Positions 35,704 through 45,391 of a DNA stretch of 64,000 bases are shown piece by piece. The translations under genes were made by a program, and so were the position numbers. Under the pieces are notes generated by a model. That model worked only from the letters and a program-made list of their open reading frames with translations. It was not told the DNA's origin and ran no database searches. The number at the start of each line of letters is the position of its first letter. The first letter of the stretch is position 1. The stretch comes from Acidovorax sp. HDW3 (GTDB taxonomy: Bacteria > Pseudomonadota > Gammaproteobacteria > Burkholderiales > Burkholderiaceae_C), in assembly GCF_011303755.1 (NCBI RefSeq), contig NZ_CP049885.1, positions 62,001-126,000 on the forward strand, read 5' to 3'.

Positions 35704-36792
35704 TCAAACAACATTCAAAATCGAATTCACCACCCGCCCCGCCGCATCCCCCACCCCATAAGGCTGCACATCCTGCCCTCGGCTGCCCAGCGCCCCAGCC
35801 ATCGCCGCTTGCAACGCCTGCGCATCCACCGGCGGTGCCAGCCGGTTCCAGCCCGCCTGCACCAGCTCCACCCACTCGGTTTCATCGCGCAGCGTGACGC
35901 AGGGCACCTGGTAGAAGAAGGCTTCTTTTTGCACGCCACCGCTGTCGGTGGCAATCAGCGCGGCAAACTTTTCCAGCTGCACCATGTCCAGATAGCCCAC
36001 GGGCTCGATCAGCTTCACCTGGCTGGCCAAGGCGTCCAGCAACCCGGCCTTTTGCAGCACGGCGCGGGTGCGCGGGTGCAGGGGCCAGACCACGGGCAGG
36101 GTGCGCGCGGTGGCCGTCAGCGCATCAACGATGGCGGCCAGGCGCTGGGGGTGGTCGGTGTTTTCCTGGCGGTGGATGGTGGCCAGCACGTAGCCTTTTT
36201 CTGTCAAGCCCAACTGCGCCATCAGGCCGGTGCCGGGTTGCACGCGGCTGCCGTGGTGCAGGGCCACGTCGTACATCACGTCGCCCACTTCGATGATCTT
36301 GTCGGCGGCATAGCCCTCGCGCTGCAGGTTGGCGCTGGCGGCTTGCGTGGGGGTAAACAGCCAGTGGGAGATGCGGTCCGTCAGGATGCGGTTGATTTCC
36401 TCCGGCATCGCCATATTGAAGCTGCGCAAACCGGCTTCCACATGCGCCACGGGGATGTGCAGCTTGGCGGCGGCCAGGGCGCCGGCCAGGGTGGAGTTGG
36501 TGTCGCCATAGACCAGCACCACATCGGGCTTTTCTTGCAGCATGACTTTTTCAACCGCCTCCAGCATGCGCCCGGTCATGGCACCGTGGCTGCCGCCGTG
36601 GATGTCCAGAAAGTAATCGGGCTTGGCCATGCCCAGCTCGGCAAAGAATACGTCGGACATGTTGGCGTCAAAGTGCTGGCCGGTGTGCACCAGCACTTCG
36701 GTCAGGCCCGGCGTGGTGGCAATGGCGTGGCTGACCACGCTGGCCTTGATGAACTGCGGGCGCGCGCCCAAAACGGTGAGGATTTTTCTCAT
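35704..36792 (-). CDS. wbpI: UDP-HexNAc(uronate) 2-epimerase, WbpI/WecB family
   Basis: This 362-residue GT-B-fold epimerase has GARPQFIK near the start, HVEAGLRSF, RISHWLF and TDSGGVQKEA near the C-terminus. WecB-type enzymes make UDP-ManNAc; WbpI-type enzymes act on UDP-GlcNAc3NAcA. The presence of wbpA, wbpB, wbpD and wbpE in the same operon favours WbpI, giving UDP-ManNAc3NAcA. WecB remains possible. A dispersed repeat lies immediately upstream (36791-36840). Confidence 0.88.
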   Translation of the reverse strand: MRKILTVLGARPQFIKASVVSHAIATTPGLTEVLVHTGQHFDANMSDVFFAELGMAKPDYFLDIHGGSHGAMTGRMLEAVEKVMLQEKPDVVLVYGDTNSTLAGALAAAKLHIPVAHVEAGLRSFNMAMPEEINRILTDRISHWLFTPTQAASANLQREGYAADKIIEVGDVMYDVALHHGSRVQPGTGLMAQLGLTEKGYVLATIHRQENTDHPQRLAAIVDALTATARTLPVVWPLHPRTRAVLQKAGLLDALASQVKLIEPVGYLDMVQLEKFAALIATDSGGVQKEAFFYQVPCVTLRDETEWVELVQAGWNRLAPPVDAQALQAAMAGALGSRGQDVQPYGVGDAAGRVVNSILNVV

Positions 36793-36840
36793 ATTTGATA
36801 GCTGCTAGCGCTTTCTGGGTAAGGGTTTAGAAGTTTTTTG
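36791..36840 (+). repeat. Dispersed short repeat, copy 6
   Basis: ATATTTGATAGCTGCTAGCG followed by CTTTCTGGGTAAGGGTTTAG matches the repeat, less well on its right side. It separates wbpI from the upstream glycosyltransferase gene. Confidence 0.7.
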
Positions 36841-36856
36841 ACTGATATTTATGCAT

Positions 36857-37966
36857 TCATCGCAAAGCTGCATAAAACCCCAGCAACTTTTGCTCTTCAA
36901 TGCCCCAATTGTATTTTTCAGCCACCGCACGCTGGCCGTTACGGCCCATGCGCTCGGCTTCCTGTGGGTGGATGACCAGGTAATCAATCGCCTCAGCAAT
37001 CGCCTGAGGGTTCAGCGGATCGACACAAATGCCGCATGCATTACCCTCCACAATCTCGCGCCACAGCGGGAAGTTGGAAGCAATGACAGGCACGCCGGCA
37101 CTCATGTACTCAAACATCTTGTTCGGCTGAGCATCAATGTGATTGGGTGCGGGTAGAAAAGTTACCAAACCACCGACAGAACGTGCCAGCACCTGCGCCA
37201 CTTCTTTGCGCCCCAGAAAACCCAGTGCATCCACTTGCTGCCAACCCGCATCGGCATGCGCTTGCGCTTCTACCGCTGGCTCACCAAACTGCCCAACCAA
37301 CTGCAAACGCGCCCCGCTTTGCACTCGCCCCATGGCCTGCACCACCTCCAAAATGCCACGAATGCGGCCAATGCCGCCCACGTAGCACACCTGGTTTTGC
37401 TTGTGTTGCCAGTTCACAGCGCCGCTGGAGAGTTCGCCCAGCAGGGGAAAGTTGTTGATATCCACAGTGCGAATGCCCATAGCGGCAAACTTGTCGCGGA
37501 TAAAGGGGGTGGCTGCAATCACCGCATCCAGCTTGCGGCAGGCCCAGCGCTCATACACGGCAAACACATGCGACAGTACATGCTTGGCCGGCTTATTCAA
37601 GTAAGGCTTGCCTAACAACTGCTTGGGCACATCCTCATGCGCGTCAAAAATCACCTTCTTGCCGCGCTTCTTTAATTGCAGGCCGATGGGAATCAGCTCA
37701 GGGTCATGCAGATGATAAATATCGGCATCCAAGGCCAGTGCCTTGGCCAACACCCGCCCCGGTGCGTGGCGCATACGGTCCAGGCGGCCACGCGATGCGC
37801 CTGCATCATAAATAGCGAAATTGTTCTTTTGCTCATCGCCTTTGCCATCGGCTACCACCAAGCTGACTTGGTAGCCGTGAGCGGCCAGCGAGGTGCATTC
37901 TTTGAGGAAGATGCGCGTGTCATAGCGGGGGTGGGCGGAGGTGAGGTGGGTAATTTTATTATGCAT
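36857..37966 (-). CDS. Glycosyltransferase family 4
   Basis: This 369-residue GT-B protein has [20 protein letters not shown] at the start, a typical family opening. The segment [11 protein letters not shown] and the C-terminal [23 protein letters not shown] with E residues of the nucleotide-sugar site are present. The ATG at 37966 is chosen since it begins the fold; an alternative start lies at 37993. It overlaps the wzy candidate by 8 bp. GC-rich again, unlike the AT-rich genes around it. Acceptor and donor unknown. Confidence 0.85.
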   Translation of the reverse strand: MHNKITHLTSAHPRYDTRIFLKECTSLAAHGYQVSLVVADGKGDEQKNNFAIYDAGASRGRLDRMRHAPGRVLAKALALDADIYHLHDPELIPIGLQLKKRGKKVIFDAHEDVPKQLLGKPYLNKPAKHVLSHVFAVYERWACRKLDAVIAATPFIRDKFAAMGIRTVDINNFPLLGELSSGAVNWQHKQNQVCYVGGIGRIRGILEVVQAMGRVQSGARLQLVGQFGEPAVEAQAHADAGWQQVDALGFLGRKEVAQVLARSVGGLVTFLPAPNHIDAQPNKMFEYMSAGVPVIASNFPLWREIVEGNACGICVDPLNPQAIAEAIDYLVIHPQEAERMGRNGQRAVAEKYNWGIEEQKLLGFYAALR

Positions 37967-39221
37967 ATTTTTCCAAAAATCTATCGAAAACAATAAACAA
38001 AATAATAATAAAAAACAGACCGTACGTTAGAAAAATGGTGGTTATAGAACTATTCGACAGAGCATAGCCTACTGTACTGATCATGGCTCCATAGAGATAT
38101 TTGTTTTTTTCGGTTTTAAAAATATCGACGAATTTTAATGTTAGAAAGAATAGAAACATATTAAACACCAACCCCAACCAACCGGCGCGCGCCAGACCAT
38201 CGCCAATCAACCCAGCATTAGCGGACCCGCTTGTTCCATAATATATTTCAGAAACTATGAAAGGCGCATTAGACCAGCCTTCGGAATTATTATTCACAAA
38301 ATAATCAAAAAAATAATTTACATTCATTCCGGGAACTATAAATACACGTCGAATCCAATGCAATGCAACGATATTAATTAATGAAAACGGCAAGGCAAGA
38401 TAAAAAGTATAAATGGTTATAGCGAGTAATGAGAGTATTTTTATTGCATAAAAATCTTTTGTTTTTAGAAATATATAAAATAAAATAACGGTGAAACTCG
38501 AAAAAGCTACACTCTTAAATCCGGTTGCCGAATAAATAACAAAAGACAAAAATATAGACGCGATAAACACCATTGCAGCCTTCCCTACCTTATCTCGATT
38601 CCAGAAGAGCAGCGCCAATACCATCATAAAAGGAGACAAAACATATCCAGAAATAACTGAGACATATCCTCCTAATAGAGAAGAGTTGTTCACAAAAGCC
38701 TCTCTCACGCCATAAACATCCGTAATATTAGGAGGCGATAAATTAAGCCCATTTTCTCGAAATATTAATAAGACACATCCAAAATAAAATATAAATAAAA
38801 TAAAAAAACTTAAACCTATAGATAATTTTTTGACCGGCTTAAATCTAATATTTAAATAAGAAAATTTTATATTATTTACTATAATAACTAAAGTAAACGA
38901 TAGGCAAACAATCGGGCGCCACCAATCAAATTGCGCAATATTTAAGTTGGGATATGTGATGATAATCCCTAAATAATGCATCAAATAGACCAGCAAAATT
39001 AACAAATCTGAAGGTCTAAATATTTTGTAACGGATAAAAAAACCTGGGATCAAACAATAAACAAGAGTGATCGCAGTGTCGGATATAGCTTGATTTTTAT
39101 TAGGGCATTGATAGCCCTCTACCATTGAGAAAAAATCGCAAATTTCATAAAAATATAAATTCACCCCAATGACCACCAGGGTAAGCAAAAATAGAATATA
39201 AAGTCTTGGTAAATGGCTCAT
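37959..39221 (-). CDS. Polytopic membrane protein, candidate O-antigen polymerase (Wzy)
   Basis: This 420-residue protein has at least ten hydrophobic segments and a large loop near residues 280-340 ([20 protein letters not shown]). Wzy proteins show little sequence conservation, so the call relies on topology, length and the position next to wzx and the glycosyltransferases. The ATG at 39221 gives an ATGA overlap with the C5-epimerase-like gene. The longer frame is rejected. It is strongly AT-rich, with long A/T-only runs around 38760-38880. Alternative: ligase-like or exporter protein. Confidence 0.65.
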   Translation of the reverse strand: MSHLPRLYILFLLTLVVIGVNLYFYEICDFFSMVEGYQCPNKNQAISDTAITLVYCLIPGFFIRYKIFRPSDLLILLVYLMHYLGIIITYPNLNIAQFDWWRPIVCLSFTLVIIVNNIKFSYLNIRFKPVKKLSIGLSFFILFIFYFGCVLLIFRENGLNLSPPNITDVYGVREAFVNNSSLLGGYVSVISGYVLSPFMMVLALLFWNRDKVGKAAMVFIASIFLSFVIYSATGFKSVAFSSFTVILFYIFLKTKDFYAIKILSLLAITIYTFYLALPFSLINIVALHWIRRVFIVPGMNVNYFFDYFVNNNSEGWSNAPFIVSEIYYGTSGSANAGLIGDGLARAGWLGLVFNMFLFFLTLKFVDIFKTEKNKYLYGAMISTVGYALSNSSITTIFLTYGLFFIIILFIVFDRFLEKYA

Positions 39222-40366
39222 AACTTGGTTCGAAGACGCAAGGATCCGCACACATTTACCGTATAATTCGTTAACATCAATGTCAATACCCATGTGGCGA
39301 TATAAGATAAAAGCAGATGCCAATATCCTGCGGTAACCGGCCCCTTTAAAAAGAAAAATAAACCAGGATTATCGAACCCCAATTTCCAAGATTTTTTTAT
39401 CGAATCGACTTGATATTTGTTATTTCCCTCAATGTATGAATTTGGCTTGATATTATCTAGATCAGAAATTAATGCATAGGCAATTTTATGATATTTAATA
39501 TTTGCCTTGCCCCCAATCATATCGTAATATGACCAGCCATTATCGTCGTAAAATTTTAAATTCTTCAAAATTGATCCGTAATATTTTTCCGAAAAGCCAT
39601 TATCTATACCAAATTTATCTTCGTATGCTTTTATTCCCTTATACGCATAGATCATCCCATTCAAAACAAAAGCCATTCCATTATTTTTTGAGGGATCTAC
39701 ATATTCCTCAATCCATGGTAATCCATTTAGTTGAACAATACTTCCTCCGCTATTTATGTCTTTATTGATTGTTTTGTATATTTTATGAGCAACGGAAATA
39801 TATCTCTCATCCTTAAAAACATCATACGCCCTTAATAATAATATAAGAGCATAACCATCAGTTAAACCCGACCACCACGGAGCAATTAACTTCCCGTCTT
39901 CATACCCCGCATACGGCCAATCAAATTTATATAGATAATGCCACCCTCCATTCTTATATTCAATATTTTGCACCGCCCAATCAGCCATATTTTTAAAGAA
40001 TTTTTCTGACATTTTTTTATCATTATTGGGTGGAATGTTCCAATACAGCAAGGATGGATCGAGCCTCCAGTGGAACGACTGACTTTCGAAATTTATTTGT
40101 GATGAATATACGATTCCATAGTGCATGACATAAAATGGCGATACAAATTCACCGATTTTTGGCGAAAATGATTTATTGAACCCATTTTCATCAAAAATTC
40201 TGGCATCTATTTTTCCTGTTGTTGCAAATGTTCTGATTGCAACATTGAAATCATTGATTTCTCCTGCGAATTTATTGAATAATAATGAAATTATTAGTGA
40301 TGCAAACAAAAGAACAAGTATTTTAATTTTCTTGAATTTCATGATTTGATTTGCACAAGCATTCAT
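39218..40366 (-). CDS. Membrane-anchored D-glucuronyl C5-epimerase-like protein
   Basis: This 382-residue protein has an N-terminal hydrophobic anchor (IKILVLLFASLIISLLF, about 14-30). The remainder resembles the C-terminal domain of glucuronyl C5-epimerases: WWSGLTDGYALILLLRAYDVF, WIEEYVDP, NGMAFVLNGMIYAYKG. A hydrophobic patch is also near the C-terminus. Those enzymes invert C5 of uronic acid residues in polymers such as heparosan. In an O-antigen locus it could convert a ManNAc3NAcA-type residue to the gulo form after polymerisation, in the periplasm. The substrate is inference. AT-rich. An alternative start lies at 40342. Confidence 0.7.
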   Translation of the reverse strand: MNACANQIMKFKKIKILVLLFASLIISLLFNKFAGEINDFNVAIRTFATTGKIDARIFDENGFNKSFSPKIGEFVSPFYVMHYGIVYSSQINFESQSFHWRLDPSLLYWNIPPNNDKKMSEKFFKNMADWAVQNIEYKNGGWHYLYKFDWPYAGYEDGKLIAPWWSGLTDGYALILLLRAYDVFKDERYISVAHKIYKTINKDINSGGSIVQLNGLPWIEEYVDPSKNNGMAFVLNGMIYAYKGIKAYEDKFGIDNGFSEKYYGSILKNLKFYDDNGWSYYDMIGGKANIKYHKIAYALISDLDNIKPNSYIEGNNKYQVDSIKKSWKLGFDNPGLFFFLKGPVTAGYWHLLLSYIATWVLTLMLTNYTVNVCGSLRLRTKL

Positions 40367-40371
40367 TTATC

Positions 40372-42255
40372 TTACAGATGCATCCATTTTGCAAAATTAA
40401 CCCACCGCCACACCTGCCAAGAAAATTCTTTTTTGCCAGCCACTATTACATCAAACTCTTGCAGAATTTTAATTTGGTCTAAGAATGGTAAGCGCAAATC
40501 CTCTTGCAACCATTGGCGCAGCGTAGGAGCCACTCCCAACAACCAGTCTTTTTCAGGTGTTGCAAAACCAATTTTGTCTTTACGGTTCAATACATCATCA
40601 GGAGCAATGCCCCGCATGGCAGCTCGGAAGATATGCTTTGTTTCGCCAGTTTTTGATATTAAAAAATTCTCGGGCATAGAGAGCATTAAGTTCACCATGC
40701 CCAAAGTCAAAAATGGGACACGGCTTTCAATGCTAAAGCGCATCGAATTGCGATCGCCATGACGTAATAAATGAGAAAGCCCCCTGCGGGATAAAGAAAG
40801 TGCCAGTTCATCCATCACTCTGCGGCCTTTGGTCTGGAACTCTGGGCGAATGCGTGATTTACTGAGGTGCACGCCTTGCTCTAGTAGTGGGCCAGGGTTA
40901 ATCCAGTGCGGAGTGGATGGTTTGCCATCTAATTTGCGTAGCGCCTCGTACAAACCACCATCGGTCAACTCTGCAACCAAGTACTTGGCAGCCAACATGC
41001 GGCTACGTCCTGGCCATTTGGCCCATTCATTCCAGAATTGCCAGGCAGCTGACATTTGCCCCGTCTCCAGCAAGCTGCGCAGGCGCTGCCCTGGATATCC
41101 GCTATACCCCGCCAACATTTCATCCGCCCCCTGCCCGTCCAGCGTAACGGTGATGCCGCTTTCTTTGGCCAGTTGAAACACGCGGTATTGCGCGTAGATA
41201 CTGGTGCTGCCAAAGGGCTCGCCCTGGGCGCGGATCATGTCGCTTAAATCACGCGCCAGGTCTTGCCCGGTGGCGGTGACCTTGTGCGCAATGGCGCCCA
41301 CATGACTATTGACGCAATCGACCCAGTGCTCCTCATTCACATCGCTGCCTTCGGCAATGAAGCTGAAGGTGTGTATGGGCAAGTCGGGCTCCACATGGCG
41401 CATGGCACAGACCACGGCGGAGGAATCGATACCGCCCGAAAGGGCAGCGCCCAGCGGTACATCGCTGCGCAGGTGCAGGCGGATGTTTTGCAAAAACTGC
41501 TCGCGCACTTGCTCCACAGCGTCGTCAAAGCGCCAGCCGGGGCGTTCTTGAATTTGTGGCACCCACCAGCGCTGCGGAGCAGTAGCTTGGCCGGTAGCGG
41601 CGTTCACTTGCAGCCAGTGGCCGGGGGACAGGTGGTGCACGCCAGCGTAAAAGGTGTCGGGCGTGCTGTCGTAGTCACCATGCACCAGGTAGTCGTAGGC
41701 GCGCTGCCAATTGAGCTGCGGTTTGCCGGGCAGCAGGGGCAAAAGTGCGGGCAGCTCGGACGCAAAGGCAAAGCCGCGCCCGCCATCGTGGCCTGCGGAA
41801 TAAAAGAAGGGCTTGATGCCAAAGGCGTCGCGCACGCAGGTCAGGGTGGCCTGTGCTTTGTCCAGCACCACAAAGGCAAACATGCCGGCCAGGCGCGGCA
41901 GGCAGGCGCTGCCCCATTGCGCCCAGGCGGCCAGCAGTACCTCGGTGTCAGAGTCTGAGCTGAAGCGGTGGCCGTGCGCCTGCAGCTCGGTACGCAGCTC
42001 GCGGTAGTTGTAAATCTCGCCGTTGAAGATGATGGCCCAGCGCCCATCGGGCGAGTGCATGGGCTGGTGGCCGGCGGCGCTCAGGTCAATGATGGACAGG
42101 CGGGCATGGCCTAGCGCTACCACGGCATTGCCGACGGGGTAGAGCTGGTGGCCGCTGTCGTCTGGGCCACGGTGCTTTATGTTTTGTAGCGCGCTGCGCA
42201 ATCTGGTGGCGGCTTGGTCAGGGTTTGTCCACCAGCCTCCGGCAATACCACACAT
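40372..42255 (-). CDS. asnB: Asparagine synthetase B-like amidotransferase
   Basis: This 627-residue protein has an N-terminal Ntn glutaminase (MCGIAGGWW with Cys2, HRGPDDSG, FNGEIYNY) and a C-terminal synthetase PP-loop (LSGGIDSSAV near 267). It could make asparagine, but AsnB homologues within O-antigen loci often amidate uronic acid carboxyls. It is followed at 5 bp by the C5-epimerase-like gene and preceded at 17 bp by wzx. Which role applies is undecided. Confidence 0.88.
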   Translation of the reverse strand: MCGIAGGWWTNPDQAATRLRSALQNIKHRGPDDSGHQLYPVGNAVVALGHARLSIIDLSAAGHQPMHSPDGRWAIIFNGEIYNYRELRTELQAHGHRFSSDSDTEVLLAAWAQWGSACLPRLAGMFAFVVLDKAQATLTCVRDAFGIKPFFYSAGHDGGRGFAFASELPALLPLLPGKPQLNWQRAYDYLVHGDYDSTPDTFYAGVHHLSPGHWLQVNAATGQATAPQRWWVPQIQERPGWRFDDAVEQVREQFLQNIRLHLRSDVPLGAALSGGIDSSAVVCAMRHVEPDLPIHTFSFIAEGSDVNEEHWVDCVNSHVGAIAHKVTATGQDLARDLSDMIRAQGEPFGSTSIYAQYRVFQLAKESGITVTLDGQGADEMLAGYSGYPGQRLRSLLETGQMSAAWQFWNEWAKWPGRSRMLAAKYLVAELTDGGLYEALRKLDGKPSTPHWINPGPLLEQGVHLSKSRIRPEFQTKGRRVMDELALSLSRRGLSHLLRHGDRNSMRFSIESRVPFLTLGMVNLMLSMPENFLISKTGETKHIFRAAMRGIAPDDVLNRKDKIGFATPEKDWLLGVAPTLRQWLQEDLRLPFLDQIKILQEFDVIVAGKKEFSWQVWRWVNFAKWMHL

Positions 42256-42272
42256 CTTTTTTCCTTTTCAAT

Positions 42273-43589
42273 TCAATCAGGTGCGCCACAACCAACGCGC
42301 CGGTCAATCAACTTCATCAGCACGACGGCGTAGATGCCATAACCGATCACATTGGCCAGACTGATGGCCAACAAAAACTCGATGAAGCTGAAGTCGGCGG
42401 CTTGCGCGAAAAAATAGGCGGCGACCAGGAGCATCAGGGCCGAAACGTCGTAAATCAGTTTGAACTCCTGCGCCTGTAAAACTGACAAAGCACGACTCAG
42501 CGGGCTGACGATAAGGGCGGCATAGAGCCATGGCGCAATAGCGGCTGCGGCGCTACCAGCTGCGGCCCACTGGTTGCCAAACACCCAAGGCATAAGCCAC
42601 GGCGCGAGCACGATCACGACCAGCAGAGGGGCCAAACCGATCAGCGCCATTTTCTTGATCAGTGCGTAGAAGATGTGGTGTGCACGGCGGCCGTCGCGGT
42701 CAAGCACTGCTTTGGCCAGCTCCATCTGAAACACATCAGCCACGGCACTACCAATCTGGGAGTTGGGCACGCTGACCAACAGACGTGCCAGGCCAAACCA
42801 ACCGGCGGCCTCGGCGCCGTACAAGCTGGCGACCATAGGCAGTGGCAGCGTAAAAGCCAGGGAGTCAATCCATGAGGACGGTGTCTCTAACAAGGGGAAC
42901 TTGGAATACTTGCGCGCTACGGCCCGCAGGTCGTGGCGCGAGAATTGTGCGGGCCGGCTGGCAGCAAAATGGCGCCGAGTGGCGGTCGCCAGCCTGGCCA
43001 TGGACACGCAGGCGCCCGCCAATTCGGCTACGAGCAAGGCCACCACCCCGCCACCAGCCAGGCCCAACCCGATGCGGGCGGTGGCGTTGGCAGCCGCCCG
43101 AGCGATCGCCGCCTGGGTGACCTGCCGGACCAAGCCCGCGCGTAGCGCCCACGAGCGTGACACCATGAACAGGCCGAAACCCAGAAAGATGGGGCCGGCA
43201 ATCAGGGGGGCCCAAGGTGGCAGCAGACCGAATTCGAAAAGGTTGCTCGATTGCAGCAGCCACAGGAGCGGCATGCCCAGCAAGGCCATTACGACCACCA
43301 CGATGACAGCGACGCGGTGCACAAGATGCGATTCGGCATCATCCTGCGCAATGAGCAGGGCGTACTCGTAGCGTAGCGACAGCGTGGAGGCCCAGTAGCC
43401 GAAGAAGGCAAGAAAGAGCGAAACGATACCGATCTGCGCGGGTGAATAGATCCGGGTCACGATCGGCATGGCGCAGATGCCGATAGCCTGCGAAGCAGCC
43501 GTGCCTCCCGCCAGCGTGCCGACCTTGCGGACGAAGGAGTGCGGTGGCAAGGCACGGTTGATCAGGGTCTTTATATGCACGGGCAACAT
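42273..43589 (-). CDS. wzx: O-antigen flippase (Wzx), polysaccharide biosynthesis protein
   Basis: This 438-residue protein has 12-14 membrane helices and the MATE/MVF-like opening VGTLAGGTAASQAIGICAMPIVTRIYSPAQIGIVSL. It should flip the lipid-linked repeat unit across the inner membrane. The ATG at 43589 is chosen; the frame can be extended to a TTG at 43661, but those residues are encoded by a dispersed repeat (43590-43652). No clear ribosome site precedes either start, so translation may be altered by the repeat. Confidence 0.85.
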   Translation of the reverse strand: MLPVHIKTLINRALPPHSFVRKVGTLAGGTAASQAIGICAMPIVTRIYSPAQIGIVSLFLAFFGYWASTLSLRYEYALLIAQDDAESHLVHRVAVIVVVVMALLGMPLLWLLQSSNLFEFGLLPPWAPLIAGPIFLGFGLFMVSRSWALRAGLVRQVTQAAIARAAANATARIGLGLAGGGVVALLVAELAGACVSMARLATATRRHFAASRPAQFSRHDLRAVARKYSKFPLLETPSSWIDSLAFTLPLPMVASLYGAEAAGWFGLARLLVSVPNSQIGSAVADVFQMELAKAVLDRDGRRAHHIFYALIKKMALIGLAPLLVVIVLAPWLMPWVFGNQWAAAGSAAAAIAPWLYAALIVSPLSRALSVLQAQEFKLIYDVSALMLLVAAYFFAQAADFSFIEFLLAISLANVIGYGIYAVVLMKLIDRRVGCGAPD

Positions 43590-43652
43590 CAATTTTGATA
43601 GCTGCTGACGCAGGTCAGGCAAGCGTCGTTGCTGTAGTTGATGCCAAAATCT
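43590..43652 (+). repeat. Dispersed short repeat, copy 7, at the 5' end of wzx
   Basis: AATTTTGATAGCTGCTGACG, then CAGGTCAGGCAAGCGTCGTT and GTAGTTGATGCC is a degenerate copy. It lies between the wbpE fragment and the wzx start codon. Confidence 0.65.
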
Positions 43653-43836
43653 GAACGACAACTTGAGTCACACGACTTTGCGCGTCGGTGTCCAGATACG
43701 GGTGCATGGGCAGGCTGACCACATGCTGGGCAATAGCATCTCTCACAGGCAATTGGGCGGCGGCGTCAGTCACGGCAGGCTGTTTGTTCAGGGGGATGGG
43801 GTAGTGCACGGCGGTGGGGATGCCTTGGGTTTGCTT
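43615..43836 (-). pseudogene. Duplicated 3' fragment of the wbpE-like aminotransferase gene
   Basis: The frame encodes [18 protein letters not shown], then [24 protein letters not shown], nearly the same as the last 60 residues of the intact gene at 44255-45373, with a diverged tail. The DNA of 43690-43826 aligns with 44309-44441. It has no start codon or N-terminal part, so it is a remnant. Confidence 0.85.
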
Positions 43837-44049
43837 TTACGAGGCTTGCCGCTGCCATTGGCGCATGGTTTGGTTGGCTTGTTCTGCCAAGGTATCCAGT
43901 TCTGCATCTGGCAAGTCGGTTCTGCGCGATTGCGTGTAGTCAAATTTATCGCGCGACAGGGCTGCAATGAATCGCTCTGCCTCTACCAGGCCCAATGCGG
44001 CAATCAATGCCTGCATGCCGGTTGTACGAATTTCCGCCTCAGTTTTCAT
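43837..44049 (-). CDS. Small protein, partner of a PIN-domain gene
   Basis: This 70-residue protein (MKTEAEIRTTGMQALIAAL, VEAERFIAALSRDKFDYTQ) resembles small proteins that I know to be encoded next to PIN-domain genes in putative type II toxin-antitoxin pairs. Its ATG overlaps the end of the decayed PIN gene (44039-44241). Its stop abuts the wbpE fragment. Antitoxin role is inferred only from that context. Confidence 0.55.
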   Translation of the reverse strand: MKTEAEIRTTGMQALIAALGLVEAERFIAALSRDKFDYTQSRRTDLPDAELDTLAEQANQTMRQWQRQAS

Positions 44050-44241
44050 ACCAGTTCTCCAGTATCGCGAGTGCTTCGGTTGGCAAATAGGCGTTTTGTA
44101 TCGCGTGCCGTCGCAGATTTTTGAGTAAACGGTCGTCAGTGGTCACAAACAAATCGCTTGCGTCTCCAGCCGTATGCGGGTCTGCGTTTGGTCGTCATAC
44201 GGACGATTGAAGCAGCACATGTCGAGATAAAGGGTTTTCAT
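44039..44241 (-). pseudogene. Internally deleted PIN-domain gene
   Basis: From the ATG at 44241 the sequence encodes [20 protein letters not shown] and a few more residues before a TGA. In another frame it continues with [17 protein letters not shown] and ends ENWYEN at 44039. The two halves are the start and end of a PIN protein of about 150 residues. Roughly 80-90 middle residues are missing and the frame is broken. The toxin should be dead. Confidence 0.75.
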
Positions 44242-44254
44242 GGGCGGGCGGTAA

Positions 44255-45373
44255 TTACGCTATCGCGTCCATCAGCGCAGCCACGATGCGCCGTTGGTCG
44301 GCTTCGGCCAGATACGGGTGCATGGGCAGGCTGACCACGCGCTGGGCGATGGCGTCGCCCACGGGTAGTTGGGCGGCGGCGTCGGCCACGGCGGGCTGCT
44401 TGTTCAGCGGGATGGGGTAGTGCACGGCGGTGGGGATGCCTGCGGCCTTAAGGTGCTTTTGCGCCTGTTCACGGTGGGGCACCTGTAGGGTGTATTGGGC
44501 CCAGGCGCTGGTGTTGTGGGGTTCGATGTGGGGCAAGGTGATTTCCCCCTCTCCCCCAGCCCCTCTCCCGCGAGGGGAGAGGGGAGTGAAGAGCGCCGCG
44601 TAACGGGCGGCGACTTGCTGGCGTTGGGCGATTTCTTCATCCAGCACGGCCAGCTTGGGCAGCAGGATGGCGGCTTGCAGGGTGTCCAGGCGGCTGTTCA
44701 CGCCTACGCGGATATGGTGGTAGCGGCGGTCTTGCCCGTGGCGGGCGATTTGGCGCATGACTTTGGCTAGCTCGTCGTCGTTGGTGAAGATGGCGCCGCC
44801 ATCGCCGTAGCAGCCCAGCGGCTTGCTAGGGAAAAAGCTGGTGCAGGCTATGGTTGTGAGGTTGCAGCTTTTACGGCCACGATAGCTGGCGCCAAAGCTT
44901 TGCGCGGCGTCTTCAATCACCGGGATGCCGTGCCGGGCGGCGATGGTGTTGATGGCGTCGTAGTCGGCGCACTGGCCGTAGAGGCTCACCGGGATGATGG
45001 CTTTGGTACGCGGGGTAATGGCTGCTTCGAGCAGGGCGGGGTCGAGGTTGCAGGTGCGCGGGTCTACGTCCACATACACGGGCTTGGCGCCCAGCAGGGC
45101 CACGGTCTCGGCGGTGGCGATGTAGGTAAAGCCGGGGGTGATGACCTCGTCGCCCGGGCCTATGCCCAGCGCCATTTGGGCGATTTGCAGCGCATCGGTG
45201 CCGTTGGCTACGGTGATGCAGTGTTTGGCGCCCGTGTAGGCGGCGAGTTTTTCTTCCAGCTCAGCCACTTCAGGGCCGAGGATGTATTGGCCGTGATCCA
45301 GCACTTTTTGGATGTTGGCGTCAATTTGCGCCTTCAGGTGCTGGTATTGGGTTTTAAGGTCGATGAAGTCCAT
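44255..45373 (-). CDS. wbpE: PLP-dependent sugar aminotransferase, WbpE-like (DegT/DnrJ/EryC1/StrS)
   Basis: This 372-residue aminotransferase has [16 protein letters not shown] at the start, [18 protein letters not shown] and the PLP lysine in [14 protein letters not shown]. WbpE transfers an amino group to C3 of the keto sugar made by WbpB. Residues about 262-277 ([13 protein letters not shown]) are encoded by a REP-like palindrome inserted in frame. The ATG at 45373 is used rather than the TTG further upstream. It continues the wbpA-B-D series after an inserted toxin-antitoxin module. Confidence 0.9.
   Translation of the reverse strand: MDFIDLKTQYQHLKAQIDANIQKVLDHGQYILGPEVAELEEKLAAYTGAKHCITVANGTDALQIAQMALGIGPGDEVITPGFTYIATAETVALLGAKPVYVDVDPRTCNLDPALLEAAITPRTKAIIPVSLYGQCADYDAINTIAARHGIPVIEDAAQSFGASYRGRKSCNLTTIACTSFFPSKPLGCYGDGGAIFTNDDELAKVMRQIARHGQDRRYHHIRVGVNSRLDTLQAAILLPKLAVLDEEIAQRQQVAARYAALFTPLSPRGRGAGGEGEITLPHIEPHNTSAWAQYTLQVPHREQAQKHLKAAGIPTAVHYPIPLNKQPAVADAAAQLPVGDAIAQRVVSLPMHPYLAEADQRRIVAALMDAIA
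44543..44590. repeat. REP-like palindrome inside wbpE
   Basis: CCCCCTCTCCCCCAGCCCC then TCTCCCGCGAGGGGAGAGGGG form the same type of palindrome as at 7921-7959 and 20430-20470. It remains open in the wbpE frame. Confidence 0.8.
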
Positions 45374-45391
45374 AGCTTTCAACAGGGTGTT

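Noticed and set aside
40372..42255. AsnB as the glutaminase partner of WbpG
   Set aside because: It has its own synthetase PP-loop, and the WbpG protein already carries a glutaminase, so a shared role is not needed.
43590..43661. N-terminal extension of Wzx to a TTG start
   Set aside because: The added residues are encoded by a dispersed repeat, there is no ribosome site, and the flippase fold begins after the ATG at 43589.
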